Shown: positions 52,813-63,415 of the stretch, piece after piece
How the letters are laid out: the number at the start of each line of letters is the position of its first letter
Position numbering within the stretch: position 1 is the first letter of the stretch
Assembly (NCBI RefSeq): GCF_963678635.1
Contig: NC_087066.1
Span: forward strand, 34,043,301 to 34,107,300
Direction of reading: 5' to 3'
Length of the DNA stretch: 64,000 nucleotides
Source of the DNA: Symsagittifera roscoffensis
Lineage: Eukaryota; Xenacoelomorpha; Acoela; Convolutidae
Notes under the pieces: model-generated
Seen by the model: only the letters and a program-made list of their open reading frames with translations
What the model was told of the DNA's origin: nothing
The model's database searches: none
Program-made: the position numbers and the translations under genes

Positions 52813-53573
52813 GCAGAGAAAAAAGGAGGGGGGAAAATCCATTAAATATAGTAGCATTTTGGGAAACACGAACGCCGGAACCTCCAGTATATTGGGAGGA
52901 GTGGATAATTAAATTTCACTGGGGGATGATAGCAAAATACGACATTGATCCCGATGATTTCTATTTTGCGAGTACTCTAAATGCGGCGGCTATCACGGCG
53001 TTGTCTGAAGAAGTCAATGGAAAAAACCGTCTCGATTCGGAAAAGAAGTTAAAGTCTAACTTGTATCTTTGTATCGGAGATGAGGCGCAACGCATATTCA
53101 AAGCACGGAAACCGACGGTTAACATTAAAACGGAACGGTACCCACGGGTCCTGGATGAGATGCAAAATGTTTTCCAACGTGAAAGGAATGTAACTCATGA
53201 GCGGGGACTCTTCTACGGACAAAAACAACGTGAGAAGGAAACTTTCGAAAAATTTCATGCGGATCTAAGCGCCCTAGCAGGAAGATGTGATTTTGCAAAC
53301 GCGGCCGAAAACGTTCGTGATATTTTCATTATGAATATGCGGGAATCGGATTGCCAAAGAGAATTATCACGATCAACTAAGTTACCGGAGGAAGTTTACC
53401 GGATCGCCTTATCATATGAACGTGGTGAGCGCGCATACAAATCATATACGGGAAAACCAGCTTCATCAGCTCCGGCAATTTCAATAAAACAGGAACCAGT
53501 AAATAATATAAGAAGGGGACAAGGATTTTTTCGAGGCCGAGGACGTGCGGGACGTGGAGGATATACCCAATGA
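52801..53573 (+). pseudogene. gag: E4 gag (single frame break near the start)
   Basis: The PBS ATG opens MAQPAEKKGGG and stops at 52843-52845. The main gag frame is one base off, is open without a stop from the LTR end, and its first ATG is 52926 (215 codons). The two frames are joined if the G-run at 52828-52833 changes by one base, so either the run is a mutation or slippage site or gag starts at 52926. The main frame shows a Ty3/gypsy capsid-type domain ('LYLCIGDEAQRIF', 'EKFHADLSALAGRCDF', 'DIFIMNMRES') and ends in an Arg/Gly-rich stretch. Zinc knuckles ('CYNCDAPNFTLDHIASC', 'CNSCRKLGHF') follow at 53611-53715 in another frame. Confidence 0.8.
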
Positions 53574-53808
53574 TCAAGTAGTAGTGGGGGAAGCGGAAAT
53601 AACCGTAGGTGTTACAATTGCGACGCGCCAAACTTTACCCTGGATCACATCGCGAGCTGTCCTGCAAAAGGTGCAACATGTAACTCATGCCGAAAACTGG
53701 GACATTTGAGGAATTAGAAGGAGTACTAACCAATGGAGAGGACGAGGACGAGTTGGACTGGTCAGGGAGGAAAATGGGCATCATCAAAGTACGCAGAACG
53801 TAAATCAA

Positions 53809-56097
53809 TTGAATGAAGACCCAGTATCGTGGGTGAATCAGCAGGGGTGCGGGGAAAACGAATCCATGACGTCGGGATCGGAAGACTACATGGTAATGTC
53901 GATAAAAAGGAAGAAAAATCAGACTGAATTAAAGATCCCTGGGGCCCGCGTTCAAGTGGAGGTGTCAGGGAAGAAGATGTGGTTGTGGATAGATAGTGGA
54001 TCTCCAGTGACTATCTTCAGCATAAACGACCTAAAAACAACGTTAGGAAAAGCAAATACTCAACTACAACCGTCAAAAGAGGAATTTCTGGATGACAACA
54101 ACAACCGAATAAACATACTAGGGAAGGTAACAGTGATGATGTCATTAAATGGCTGGGCAGCACCAGCACAGGTGTCAGTAATATCCGGAAATCATCAATC
54201 AATCCTTGGGCGCGACCTGATGGGCACCCTAGGTCTCGAGCTAGTTCAAAGGAAGAAAGTGATGGGAATCACAGGGGAAGGGACCAGTCAACAGGAGGAG
54301 GAATACGACGAATTGCAAACATACTTCTGTAAGTTGTACCCAAATTTATTTACTAGGATAGGGAAGATCCGGAATGCAAAAGAAAGAGCTGAATTTTTTG
54401 AAAATTTGAAGCCCATACAACAAAAAGGGCGTAGGGTGCCAATCAGTCTACAAGAAAAGGTGGATAAAGAAATTCATCGGCTGATAAATGAAGGACACAT
54501 CATAAAATTACAAGAGTGCTCAGATAAGTATTTCGTCTCTCCTATCTTCATTACAGTAAAAAAGGACGGAAGCATAAAATTAGCACTAGAATCAAGAGAA
54601 TTGAATAAACAGGTACACAAAAATAAGTACCAAATGCCGAATATTGACGAATTATTTGACGGAGTAAGTCAGATTATCGCGGAGAAAAAATCGGGGAATG
54701 TATACTTTACAACATTGGATTTCACATATGCGTACGGACAAGTCGCATTAGAACAAAAAACAAGCGAGCAATGCAATTTCTCACTAGTCGGCGGAAAATC
54801 CACGGGGACTTATCGTTTTAAAAACGGATTTTACGGACTTACGTCAATGCCGGCGGAATTCCAGAAGGAAATAGATAATTTACTTAAGGAGTTCCCCCAG
54901 GCTAACGCGTTTATTGATGATATCTTCATTGCTTCAAAAGGAACTAAAATCGAACACATTACGTTAGTGGAAAAGACATTGAAAAAGCTGCACGTCTCCA
55001 ATGTCGCGTTAAAATTGCGAAAATGCGAATTTGCGAAAACGGAGTGCGAATGGCTTGGATTTCGAATTGGGGAAAGTGGTATAACGCCCTTAGTAAGAAA
55101 AACACAAGCAATAGAAGACTTGAAAACCCCAAAATCTCGAAAGCAGTTGAAATCCTTAATGGGTTCGCTACACAGCTTACACAAATTTTTACCCAAACTC
55201 GCCGAGTTAAACGCACCGTTAAGGCCATTACTGAGCCAAAATAACGATTTTGTCTGGACACACGTTTGCGAAAATGCGTTCCAACAATTAAAATCGCTTG
55301 TGGAAAATATTGTCGAATTACGACATTTCGACATTCACCGTGAAACTAGAATCATTTGTGACGCTAGTCACGATGGCCTAGGGGCCGTCTTAGAACAGTA
55401 TGGCGCATCCGAGTGGCATCCGATTTCGTTTGCATCCCTTTATCTTAATCCGGCTGAGAAAAAATACTCCACAAACAAATTAGAATTACTCGCGGTAGTG
55501 TGGGCCTCGGAACATTTTCTGAATTATATATACGGTCGGTATTTCACAGTGATATCTGATCATAAAGCGCTACTTACATTGTTGAATTTGTCACCAAAAG
55601 GAAATAAAACATTTTTCAGTCGCTTAACTCGATGGTATGATCGACTGGTGCCATACGATTTTAAAGTTGAACATCGACAAGGGTCAAAAATGGGGATGGC
55701 TGACTATTTGTCTCAGTTTCCGTCAGCAGAGGCACCCGAGACAAGTAATTACGATGAAAGTTTTACAGTAGCAAAGATAAGAATGATAAACGCGGCGTTG
55801 AGGCCCAAGGATAAAATGAAGCCTAGGGGTCAAGAAGTGAACAACATTCAGCGAAAACCGACGGTAGGGGGCGTACAGTCATGTTTCAACACAACGAAAG
55901 CAGTTTCATCCAATGAGAATGAAAGAAAAGACGATTATGCAAATATTCACCGTGAGCACAAACGCTCAATAGAGGGCGTGTTTACATGCAACCGACGGTT
56001 AACCAATCAGCGTCGAGATATTTGCATACCGGCGGAAATATGCAAATACCGAAGAACGAGATTCAGACTTTGTTCTCATTGCTTAAATTACAGTTGA
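53809..56097 (+). CDS. pol: E4 pol: protease, reverse transcriptase, RNase H (762 aa)
   Basis: Uninterrupted. Retropepsin: 'WLWIDSGSPVTIFSI' (about residues 59-73) and 'ILGRDLMGTLGL' (132-143). RT: 'KKDGSIKLALESRELN' (about 250), 'TTLDFTYAYGQVAL' (about 302-315), 'GFYGLTSMPAEFQ' and catalytic 'AFIDDIFIASKG' (about 365-377; FIDD instead of the usual YxDD). RNase H: 'CDASHDGLGAVLEQ' (about 513), 'NKLELLAVVWASEHF' and 'ISDHKALLTLL' (about 580), ending with 'GMADYLSQFP' (about 629). Then a polar extension. The stop at 56097 comes 178 bases before the integrase frame. The start at 53809 is the first ATG; it probably is the product of a gag-pol shift in life. Confidence 0.93.
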   Translation: MNEDPVSWVNQQGCGENESMTSGSEDYMVMSIKRKKNQTELKIPGARVQVEVSGKKMWLWIDSGSPVTIFSINDLKTTLGKANTQLQPSKEEFLDDNNNRINILGKVTVMMSLNGWAAPAQVSVISGNHQSILGRDLMGTLGLELVQRKKVMGITGEGTSQQEEEYDELQTYFCKLYPNLFTRIGKIRNAKERAEFFENLKPIQQKGRRVPISLQEKVDKEIHRLINEGHIIKLQECSDKYFVSPIFITVKKDGSIKLALESRELNKQVHKNKYQMPNIDELFDGVSQIIAEKKSGNVYFTTLDFTYAYGQVALEQKTSEQCNFSLVGGKSTGTYRFKNGFYGLTSMPAEFQKEIDNLLKEFPQANAFIDDIFIASKGTKIEHITLVEKTLKKLHVSNVALKLRKCEFAKTECEWLGFRIGESGITPLVRKTQAIEDLKTPKSRKQLKSLMGSLHSLHKFLPKLAELNAPLRPLLSQNNDFVWTHVCENAFQQLKSLVENIVELRHFDIHRETRIICDASHDGLGAVLEQYGASEWHPISFASLYLNPAEKKYSTNKLELLAVVWASEHFLNYIYGRYFTVISDHKALLTLLNLSPKGNKTFFSRLTRWYDRLVPYDFKVEHRQGSKMGMADYLSQFPSAEAPETSNYDESFTVAKIRMINAALRPKDKMKPRGQEVNNIQRKPTVGGVQSCFNTTKAVSSNENERKDDYANIHREHKRSIEGVFTCNRRLTNQRRDICIPAEICKYRRTRFRLCSHCLNYS

Positions 56098-57403
56098 AAA
56101 CATAAAAAATTTATTCAATACTCTCGAAACTCTTCCATTTCAACTAACTACAAGTGCAAGCCTTCTGCGTCGAAAATTTACAGTTGCGAACCATCCGTCT
56201 TACAAGATTATAGTGAAAAGCCACTTAATTTGAAAATTTAGAGTAGTAAAGATTGTAGTGAAAAGCCAGTTACTTTGAAAAAATACAGTAGCAAATCCGA
56301 GAGAAATAACTTGAGTAACCCAAAATTTACAAGCATGAGTAATTCGCCAGAAAAGAATGATCCTCCAACTTCGACAATAGTCAACACATCAACTAATTCG
56401 GGAAATGTTAATCTAAATGTTGTAATAAACCGCCTAAATCAACCTCCTAGCGTTAGTTCGGATTCCGATATTGAAATGATACTACCTGAAAAACTTGATA
56501 CCAAACAAACAAATTCTAAAAAACTAAATACAATTATATCTTTTCCACATCAGTTCCCCGGTTTATCGTACCCACATGTACAAAATGAAAAATGGATCTA
56601 TTCCATAGTGCCGTCGGATAGTAAACTAGTGAAGAAAATTGAACACCCGGAAGTTTTGAATTTAAAATTAATTGAAGCAAATATTGAAAAAGACCCAATT
56701 ATGAAGACCATCCGAGACAACATCAGAGACAGGAACCCACGAGCAAAGGAGATTATTACAAGATTAGGACAATATTACGCCCAGCATTACAACGATTTCG
56801 CAGTACGGGAGAATTGCCTGTGGATGGACGGCCGGTTAGCAATACCGAAGGACCTATCATCAGCAATTCTGAATCGTCTCCATTATAACCATCATGGGCG
56901 GGATAAAATGTTCGCGGCCGCAAAGGACGCGTGGATTCCCCTTATGCACCGAAATATCGCTGCCAAAGCCAAATACTGCAAAAGTTGCTTAGAAGCAGGT
57001 AAAAACCTTAAACCGGACATTCCGAAAAATGACATTGGGGAAACGTATGATCCTAAGGAACCAAATGATTTGGTCCAATTAGACTTCTGGGGTCCAGTAA
57101 ACTATGTTAGGGGTCGAAAAAAAATATGTACTTGTAGCAGTAGATACTTTCTAGCATTGGCCGTCGGCGTATGTTTGTTCAAGCAACAAATCAAAAAGTG
57201 TATTGAAGTTCCTAAGGAAGTACATAAATATTCATGGACACCCAAGGAAATTGCACATGGATCAAGCCACGGGGTTTTTCTCTAACGAAATTCAAAATTT
57301 CTGTAACTACGAAAGTATCGAGCTTATTAATTCTTCGGTTAGGGACCATCGCGCAACAGGAATGGTTGAACGGACTATTGGGTCGAAAAAAATTACGTGT
57401 TGA
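56098..57403 (+). pseudogene. pol: E4 integrase, frame-shifted
   Basis: Frame 56275-57285 (336 codons) begins with a polar stretch and then has the zinc-binding domain 'HYNHHGRDKMFAAAKDA' with 'CKSCLEAGKNLKPD' (about residues 203-246) and 'NDLVQLDFWGPV'. A one-base change in an A-run near 57120 moves the first catalytic Asp ('YVLVAVDTF', followed by a stop) into another frame; the second Asp ('LHMDQATGFF') and the Glu ('TGMVERTIG') are read in the frame 57203-57403. All three catalytic residues therefore exist in the DNA but not in one frame. Confidence 0.85.
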
Positions 57404-57474
57404 CTTATCTCCAGGAAAATAAAAACTACAAGTTTGGGGAGATGATATCCCGTGCGCTTAGTGCATGACGTTTC

Positions 57475-58380
57475 GTGTCACACTCTAAAACTAAACTAAC
57501 GCCGTTCGAAGCATACCATGGTCGAGAAGCAAATACGGCACTGCGAAATTTAACGAAAAAGCCGTCATTGAAAAACCTAAATTGGAACAATGTCGTTAAT
57601 CAAAAGTTATCTTGTTTATACAAGGCGGGAAACCTCCCAGAAGTTGAACTTACTCTAGATTGGGAGAAAACAAGTGACTTAGCGTACGCCCCTCAAAATA
57701 GGAAAGCTCCAATCATTTTGGACGATGACGTGGTAACGGATCCCAAGGCTCCGAAAGTTGTGGACCCCAAGGAACTAGGCCCACCCAAGACCCCAACATG
57801 GCTGAAAAAGCATAAAACAAGTTCAACGACGGTGTATCAGAGGACCGGGAAGACGGATCCAAAGGACCCAAGGAGGTATAAACGTTTGCCATTAAAAATT
57901 GAAAAAATGACTAAACATACGGTGCAAATGGAAAAAGGGTCGTTACTAAGGCGGAGTGGTGTGTCTTTTAGATCGGCGGCTGAAGAAAGCCTAATTGGGA
58001 ATAGAAGCGAGGAGTGCACCCCTGGACCGAGTAGAAACGTAACTAGTACACCGGCCCCAAGCGATTCAAATAAGTATAAGAGAAAAGCGGAGAAGGACCG
58101 AACCGCAATGGAAAATGCAAGAAAATCAACAAAACAGCGAATAGTGGAATACTCGGCGGACGAGAGCGAGGACGACGACGACTACGATAGTGAGTGGGAA
58201 ATCGGACGAAGGGAACCAACCATAGGTGCGGCGAACGGAGGAGAGGATGTACCGTCGGTTAGTGTGAACTCACCACGATCCGTCGGTGGAAAACACAATA
58301 AAAATCAGTACGAAACGGCGACGCGGAAATCAACACGGCAGAGACGCGGAGTTGACAAAATGGGGGGGGGGGGGTTATGA
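57475..58380 (+). pseudogene. pol: E4 pol C-terminal tail, ending in the polypurine tract (301 aa open)
   Basis: Continues the integrase ('TKLTPFEAYHGREANTA') and then becomes a long polar, Lys/Arg/Glu-rich tail with an acidic patch ('ADESEDDDDYDSEWE') and a basic end ('RKSTRQRRGVDKM'). The last codons are encoded by an 11-12-base G-run (about 58362-58373), which serves as polypurine tract, and the stop TGA is 58378-58380. Open for 301 codons but separated from the integrase core by a frame change. Confidence 0.8.
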
Positions 58381-58823
58381 TCCACCGCATAGAACATAAA
58401 TGAGGGAATCGACAAGAAGAGAAAAAGGAGAAAAGTAAACCTTAAGAGAGGTTTGGCGGGTGAGAAAACTCAACGAAAACTAAAAACTTAACTAGTACAT
58501 TTATAGAATACAAAACAGTAACATAAAGTTGATAAATTTTATCTACGCTAAAATTTATTTGTGGTTGCCCAAATGAGATAACCAGTTTTGAGTTTATGTA
58601 AGTGCTATCAATTCTTCTAGATAGACACCAGTTTGAGTTTATGTAAGTGCTATCAATTCTTCTTTCTGTCTGGGGACCTGCTGTCTTGACCTTGCGATCT
58701 CTAATGTCCGATAGGATCTGAAATAAAAGAGTGCAGTAAGATTTCGATTTGATGCCTAACAGTTTGCCTACAATAAAACTTATTAACAACCTCTTTGAAT
58801 TTCCAAGCTTACGACTTTAACAA
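58378..58823 (+). repeat. E4 3' LTR
   Basis: Starts after the G-run at TGATCC (58378; boundary judged from the polypurine tract) and ends ...TTTAACA (58823). Its last 240 bp match the 5' LTR with two differences ('gatgggatc' versus 'gataggatc'; 'acctttttg' versus 'acctctttg'). About 200 bp at its left have no counterpart at the 5' end. Confidence 0.7.
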
Positions 58824-59695
58824 TATGTTCTCTTTCAACGAAAGAAATGAAATGTTGGAGGCTGAACAAAGGAACGAAATTTCGGGAACTGAAATGATGG
58901 GCTGTTGAAAATGAACTTTTGGCTAAGCACCTCAAGGCCCGCGTAAAGTTTGAACTGAAGAGCAACGGTAATCAAGGAAAAAGAAAACTAATTTTTTGAG
59001 TTTCTAGCCGGTTCTCAGACAGCCTTTTCCTTTGGCAACAATTTTCCGAGTTTTTTTCCGAGTGTTTTTTTCTTTTTTCCACCGATCTATCCGCGGTCAA
59101 ACTCATCCTCCTTTTTTCGATGATCGATCAAAACGCCACCCATCTTATATTGCCCTCGTTTTTCAATCGTTTCGGCGCGATGTTTTTTTCCCCTGACTGA
59201 TGAAGTTCTGGCTGCTGTACGAACCCAGTTTCTGTTTCCTGAACGTTTTTTGTCTCTCCAGGTGGAGCTGCCTTCTCTGCCTCTGATGTCGGCTCGTTTG
59301 CTGGTCTTTGAAAAACGTTGTTTCTCGCCACGTCTCGTTCCTCGCTCTTTCGAGAGTTGTTTTGATTGCCGCTCTCGGGTTTGTTTGTGCTGGTTTTGAC
59401 GCTTTTACCCGTGTTCTGCTTTCGCGATGTCGCTACGCTAGGTTTTCTCTTTGCTGCGTTGGTTTCGTCTTTATTTCAGTTTGTTCTCAATTTCCATGTG
59501 CCGCTCATTGCTTGGCCGGGGGTTGCTTGGGGGCTGTTGCCTCTCCGGTAACGCTCTCGCTTTTTGACTTTCGGTTTTTTGCTTCAATATAATGTCGCTC
59601 ACGCTACCGTTTCCTTTGTTATTTTCGGACTCTCTGTCTGACTCAATTTTTTGCCCTGGTGGTCATTTTTGTGATTTTCCAGTGATGTGATTTCA
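58824..59695. other. spacer between E4 and E5 with eroded coding sequence
   Basis: 58829-58990 contains a Glu/Lys-rich scrap of reading frame. From 59640 down to 59128 the minus strand is richer in CpG and reads as a polar, Lys/Arg/Ser/Thr-rich protein-like sequence (67 open codons at 59128-59331), resembling in kind the pol tails of the gypsy elements here. Not assignable. Confidence 0.4.
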
Positions 59696-59897
59696 ACTTA
59701 TTTAGTATTGTTAGCAATCGTTACATAACCTTTCTAACAGGTCACTTATTTATGACCTTCATTTTTTCATTCTCTCCGGCGGAGAGAATGCTCTCTTCAC
59801 TTTTTTAATGTTTTAACTATAGGCTAATTCACTTTTATTCTTTTATTCTTTTAATTGTATAAAGTAGAGTTAGCTGTAACAAAGTAACATTTTATCA
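59696..59897 (+). repeat. candidate 5' LTR of E5 (left limit uncertain)
   Basis: Sequence before the PBS; ends ...TTTATCA. It has a fold 'ctctccggcggagag' (59773-59787) and a TATA-like 'ttgtataaagtag' (about 59853). No second copy in the window to confirm. Confidence 0.45.
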
Positions 59898-59908
59898 TGG
59901 CGCAGTCA
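59897..59908 (+). promoter_or_regulatory. E5 primer binding site, overlapping gag ATG
   Basis: TGGCGCAGTC from 59898 directly after ...ATCA; one base different from E2 and E4 (T for C). It forms ATG with the preceding A, as in those elements. Confidence 0.72.
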
Positions 59909-60997
59909 AATGAAGAATCTAACGTGAGAGAAAGACCTCCATTTTGGCAGAACCATACGGTAGACCCACCTATTCCTGGGGAAGATTGGAGTGATCTCTT
60001 TCATTTAGCTATTATCGCAAAAGAAAACATAGACATCGGATATCTACTAAATCCTTCGGAAAGACACCATCCCCAACCACCAACTTTGGAAAATCCGACG
60101 GATAACGAATCGGAAAGCCAAAGATAATCTAGAATAGACAGGAACATTCAAGAACAAAGACAATACGACGAGGAGGAAACGGCATCTATCAAATCAGAAA
60201 CCAAGAAAATTAACGGTATGAGAATGAAAGAAGCTGACATAAAATTACGATCGATCCTGTACTGAGCCCTAGGAAATGAGGGAAAACGAACTTTTGGACA
60301 AAAGTTCACAAAGGTAAAAATACTACAAATTTAATTCAAAGAGTTTTGGGAATTTTAGCAACCGCTTTCGTCAGGAAGACGAACGTCACCTTTGAAAAAC
60401 ACAAATTTCTAAACAGAAAACAACGAGACAGAGAGTCACTCGAACAATTTTTGGGAGTCTTAGCCGAAATGGCTAAAAAGTGTGACATAGCCGCGGGAGA
60501 CGAAGAATGGATCAGAGACATCTTCATAATTAACATGAAAAATTATGGCATACAACGAAAACTCCTGCCCGAAACACTACATCCGCGAGAAGCACTAAAT
60601 GTGGCACTCATCGATGAGAAGAAAATTTTAAATCCAACGGACCACTGTACACAAGTGTTATAATCATTTTAATGTCAAAAAAGAACCAACACTGAAATTT
60701 GAACGAAGCAACACCTGTATGAAATGTGGCGGGAATTTTTCGAAAGGAAAGTTAGCTGTTTGTCCGGCGAAGGACACTACTTGTACATCCTGTAAATTCA
60801 AAGGCCCTTTTACCAGACTCTGTAAATCTCGTCGTAAAAGTGTAAACATTGTAAATACCCAAATTGTAAACCTACGAGACCCCTACTTGAAAATTTATGC
60901 GGTGGATAAGGAAACCAAAGACTTATACTGCGGGTTCACGGACAACGCCAAAAATATTTCAGGGGAAGTGCTACTACCTATCTTTTCAAATGGATGA
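59897..60997 (+). pseudogene. gag: E5 gag
   Basis: From the PBS ATG an open frame of 76 codons (MAQSNEESNVRERPP...) ends at 60127. Capsid-type sequence then resumes after stops in 60346-60660 ('FLNRKQRDRESLEQFLGVLA', 'CDIAAGDEEWIRDIFIINM'), clearly homologous in layout to E4 gag. Zinc knuckles 'CMKCGGNFSKGKLAVC' and 'CTSCKFKGPFTRLC' follow (60716-60830) and the frame ends at 60997. No aspartic protease motif could be found after it. Confidence 0.8.
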
Positions 60998-61059
60998 TCA
61001 CACGATGACTGTCACTTCTTTTTGACAGAAGGACATGAGAGGAACATACACGGAAACGA

Positions 61060-62065
61060 CAATTTGCCTAAACTGGGGATAGAACTTTCACAGAAGTACT
61101 TTCCAGACTTCCAGACAAACCAGACGTGTAAATCTATAACTTTTACACGTTTAGACAAGTTTAATAGCAACCAATGTAATTTTAGTGTAGTGGAAGGGTG
61201 ACATTACTGGTTCCTACCAATTTTTACCTGGCTTTTACGGCTTAGGTGATATGCCTAACGAATTCTAAAAAGTCTTGGACTCAACGCTAGGAACGTGTAA
61301 AAAAATTGTGTTGAAAATTTTCTCAATGTTAGACAAAAACAACTTCGTCGTCGAAAAGAAATCAATTGGTTGGGATTTAAAACCTCAAATACAGGAATTT
61401 CTCCTTTTTTCGACAAAACAAAAGCAATAAAGGATTTACCCATTCCAAAAAATCTGTAAGAAGTGATCATTTTTTTGATCTATAAACCAATACAATAAAT
61501 TCGTGCCAAATTTAGAATCCTTAGGAAGTCCATTCCAACCTCTGCTAAATAAGAAATCTTTTTTCGATGGAACATCGACCATAAAAAAGCTTTCGAGAAA
61601 ACAGAACAAGAGATTATCGATCTTACAGAAAATACTCACTTCGATTTAAAACGTAATACCATAATAAAAACTGACGCTTCAGATAATGGGTTAGGAGCCT
61701 CCCTAGAACAACTCCACGGGAAGGATTGGAAAACGATCTCATTTGCTTCACGGTTTTTAAACCCTCACAAGTCCAAATACTCTACGAATGAATTAGAACT
61801 TTTGGGAGTTGTCTGGGCTGTTGAACATTATAAAAACTATCTTTATGGATCAGACTTCCAAGTAATTACAGATCATAAAGCTCTACTTTTTGCCCTGTCA
61901 ACAAACTACGGAAACAAAACTTACCATATCAGATTAACAAGATGGGTTGATCGATTATTACCATTTAATTTTACAATCAAACATTTCGCAGGAAAAGAGA
62001 TGGGTTTCATCGACTTAATTTCAAGAATTCCATCTAAAAAATGCCTTACCTCCATCACAATATGA
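61060..62065 (+). pseudogene. pol: E5 pol: RT remnant and RNase H
   Basis: RT is represented by 'FYGLGDMPNEF' (about 61226) after which, beyond 'LDSTLG', the catalytic YxDD block is missing; 'NNFVVEKKSIGWDLK' and 'KTKAIKDLPIPKNL' show the rest of the thumb. RNase H is well preserved: 'KTDASDNGLGASLEQ' (about 61668), 'STNELELLGVVWAVEHY' and 'ITDHKALLFAL' (about 61866) and 'GKEMGFIDLISRIP' (about 61990). Confidence 0.85.
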
Positions 62066-62526
62066 TGAAGATTTTGGAGTCGTGAATATATTCAAAATTA
62101 AGAAATCACTTAATCCTTCGGAGAAACAAAGAAAGACATGCTCCGCTATTTGTTCAAATTTGGAAAGTTCCGATTACGCAAAATTGCGTAATTACCTTAT
62201 AGCTTGAATAATAAAAATAATTAACTCGACTTTTCCAATTTGCTCGTCAAATCACAATCGAACTGAATTTTATACTTCGAAATGGATTCCCTCGGGTTAT
62301 TCAAACACTAACTCTTTAATCATTTCTACTTCTAATTCTGCATTTTTATATTTCTTTATTCCTAATTGTAGCATAATTAATTCCACTTTAGATAGAAAAA
62401 TTGTAAGTACTGTAAACATGGATAATTTAAAAATGTAATTAATCCCTCTACTTTCGTTATTCAAATATCCTTGGATTTCCCACTATTATTCGATCATGTG
62501 AATATTTAAAAAAAAACCGAGAAAAC
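62066..62526. other. E5 linker, no open frame
   Basis: T/A-rich, many stops; corresponds in place to the polar linker between RNase H and integrase in E4. Confidence 0.5.
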
Positions 62527-63415
62527 TTGAGGTTGCCTGAACGTCCCTTAGATCTTAATACCCTATTTATCGCCAATCTAGTAGCTCTCCTAACTGAAGG
62601 CGACCCTATGTGGAGCCCTATCCTAAAAGCACTTCAAAATAAATTGGAGACGATTAATGCGAATTCGCCATACTTCAAACATTTCACGAGAGATTTACAC
62701 GAATCCGATGGATTGCTTTACATGGACGGTAAATTAGTTATACATTTTACCCTGAGAAACACACTGATGAAAACTCTCCATGAAAAACAGCCCGGTCAAT
62801 GTGGAACGAGGTATTTGGCCCAATACATCTGATGACCCCATATTAACAGACAAATCTATTTCCATGGCATAAATTGCTCAGAATGTACAAAGACGGGTAA
62901 GAATTTGAAAAATTTAATTCCTAATTTTCAAATTAGCGAACTTCCCCTAACTGGAACCAATTGAAGAGCTCAATATAGATTTCGCGGGCCCTTTAGATTC
63001 ACACTGGGGAATAAGTAAATACATTCTACTTTGCATTGATCGATTTTCAAAATTTCCTTCGGCAAAAATTACTTCCTCTACTTCGTCAAAAATTGTTATC
63101 GATATTTTTCAAGATTACATATTCTTTGACGGCATACCTTACTCAAGTAGAGTAGATCAAGCATCCTGCTTTACAAGCCAGGATTTTTAATTATTTTGTG
63201 AGTCAAACAATATCAAACTAATAATTTGTACAGTTGGAGATCATCGCCCCAACGGATTAGTTGACAAACTTGTACCTACTGTAAAAAATAAACTGTTGGC
63301 TATGGCTCAAGAAACCCAAAAAAGTGTAATTTACAAGACAGTCTCTCAAAAATTATCTGGAGCCTTCGATCTTCCTACCAATCAAAATCACATGTTCCCC
63401 CTTCGAAATACATTT
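62527..63415 (+). pseudogene. pol: E5 integrase
   Basis: Zinc-binding region in 62527-62910 ('LMKTLHEKQPGQCGTRYLAQ', then 'CSECTKTGKNLKN'). Core: 'LNIDFAGPL' and 'YILLCIDRFSKFPSAK' (first Asp), 'SRVDQASCFTSQDF' (about 63148, second Asp), 'DHRPNGLVDKLVPTVKN' (about 63239) in which the third catalytic position is Asp instead of Glu. Stop codons near 62830 and 63190. Confidence 0.82.

Larger units (their letters stand above)
52551..58823 (+). mobile_element. E4: young Ty3/gypsy-like LTR retrotransposon
   Basis: Gag, intact protease-RT-RNase H frame, frame-shifted integrase and long polar tail between two LTR segments that differ at only about two positions in 245 bp. The near identity implies a recent insertion. 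Gag, integrase and the start of gag each carry a one-base break. Confidence 0.93.

Noticed and set aside
54831-55334. 167-codon minus-strand frame opposite E4 RT
   Set aside because: Antisense shadow of an intact, well supported RT/RNase H frame.
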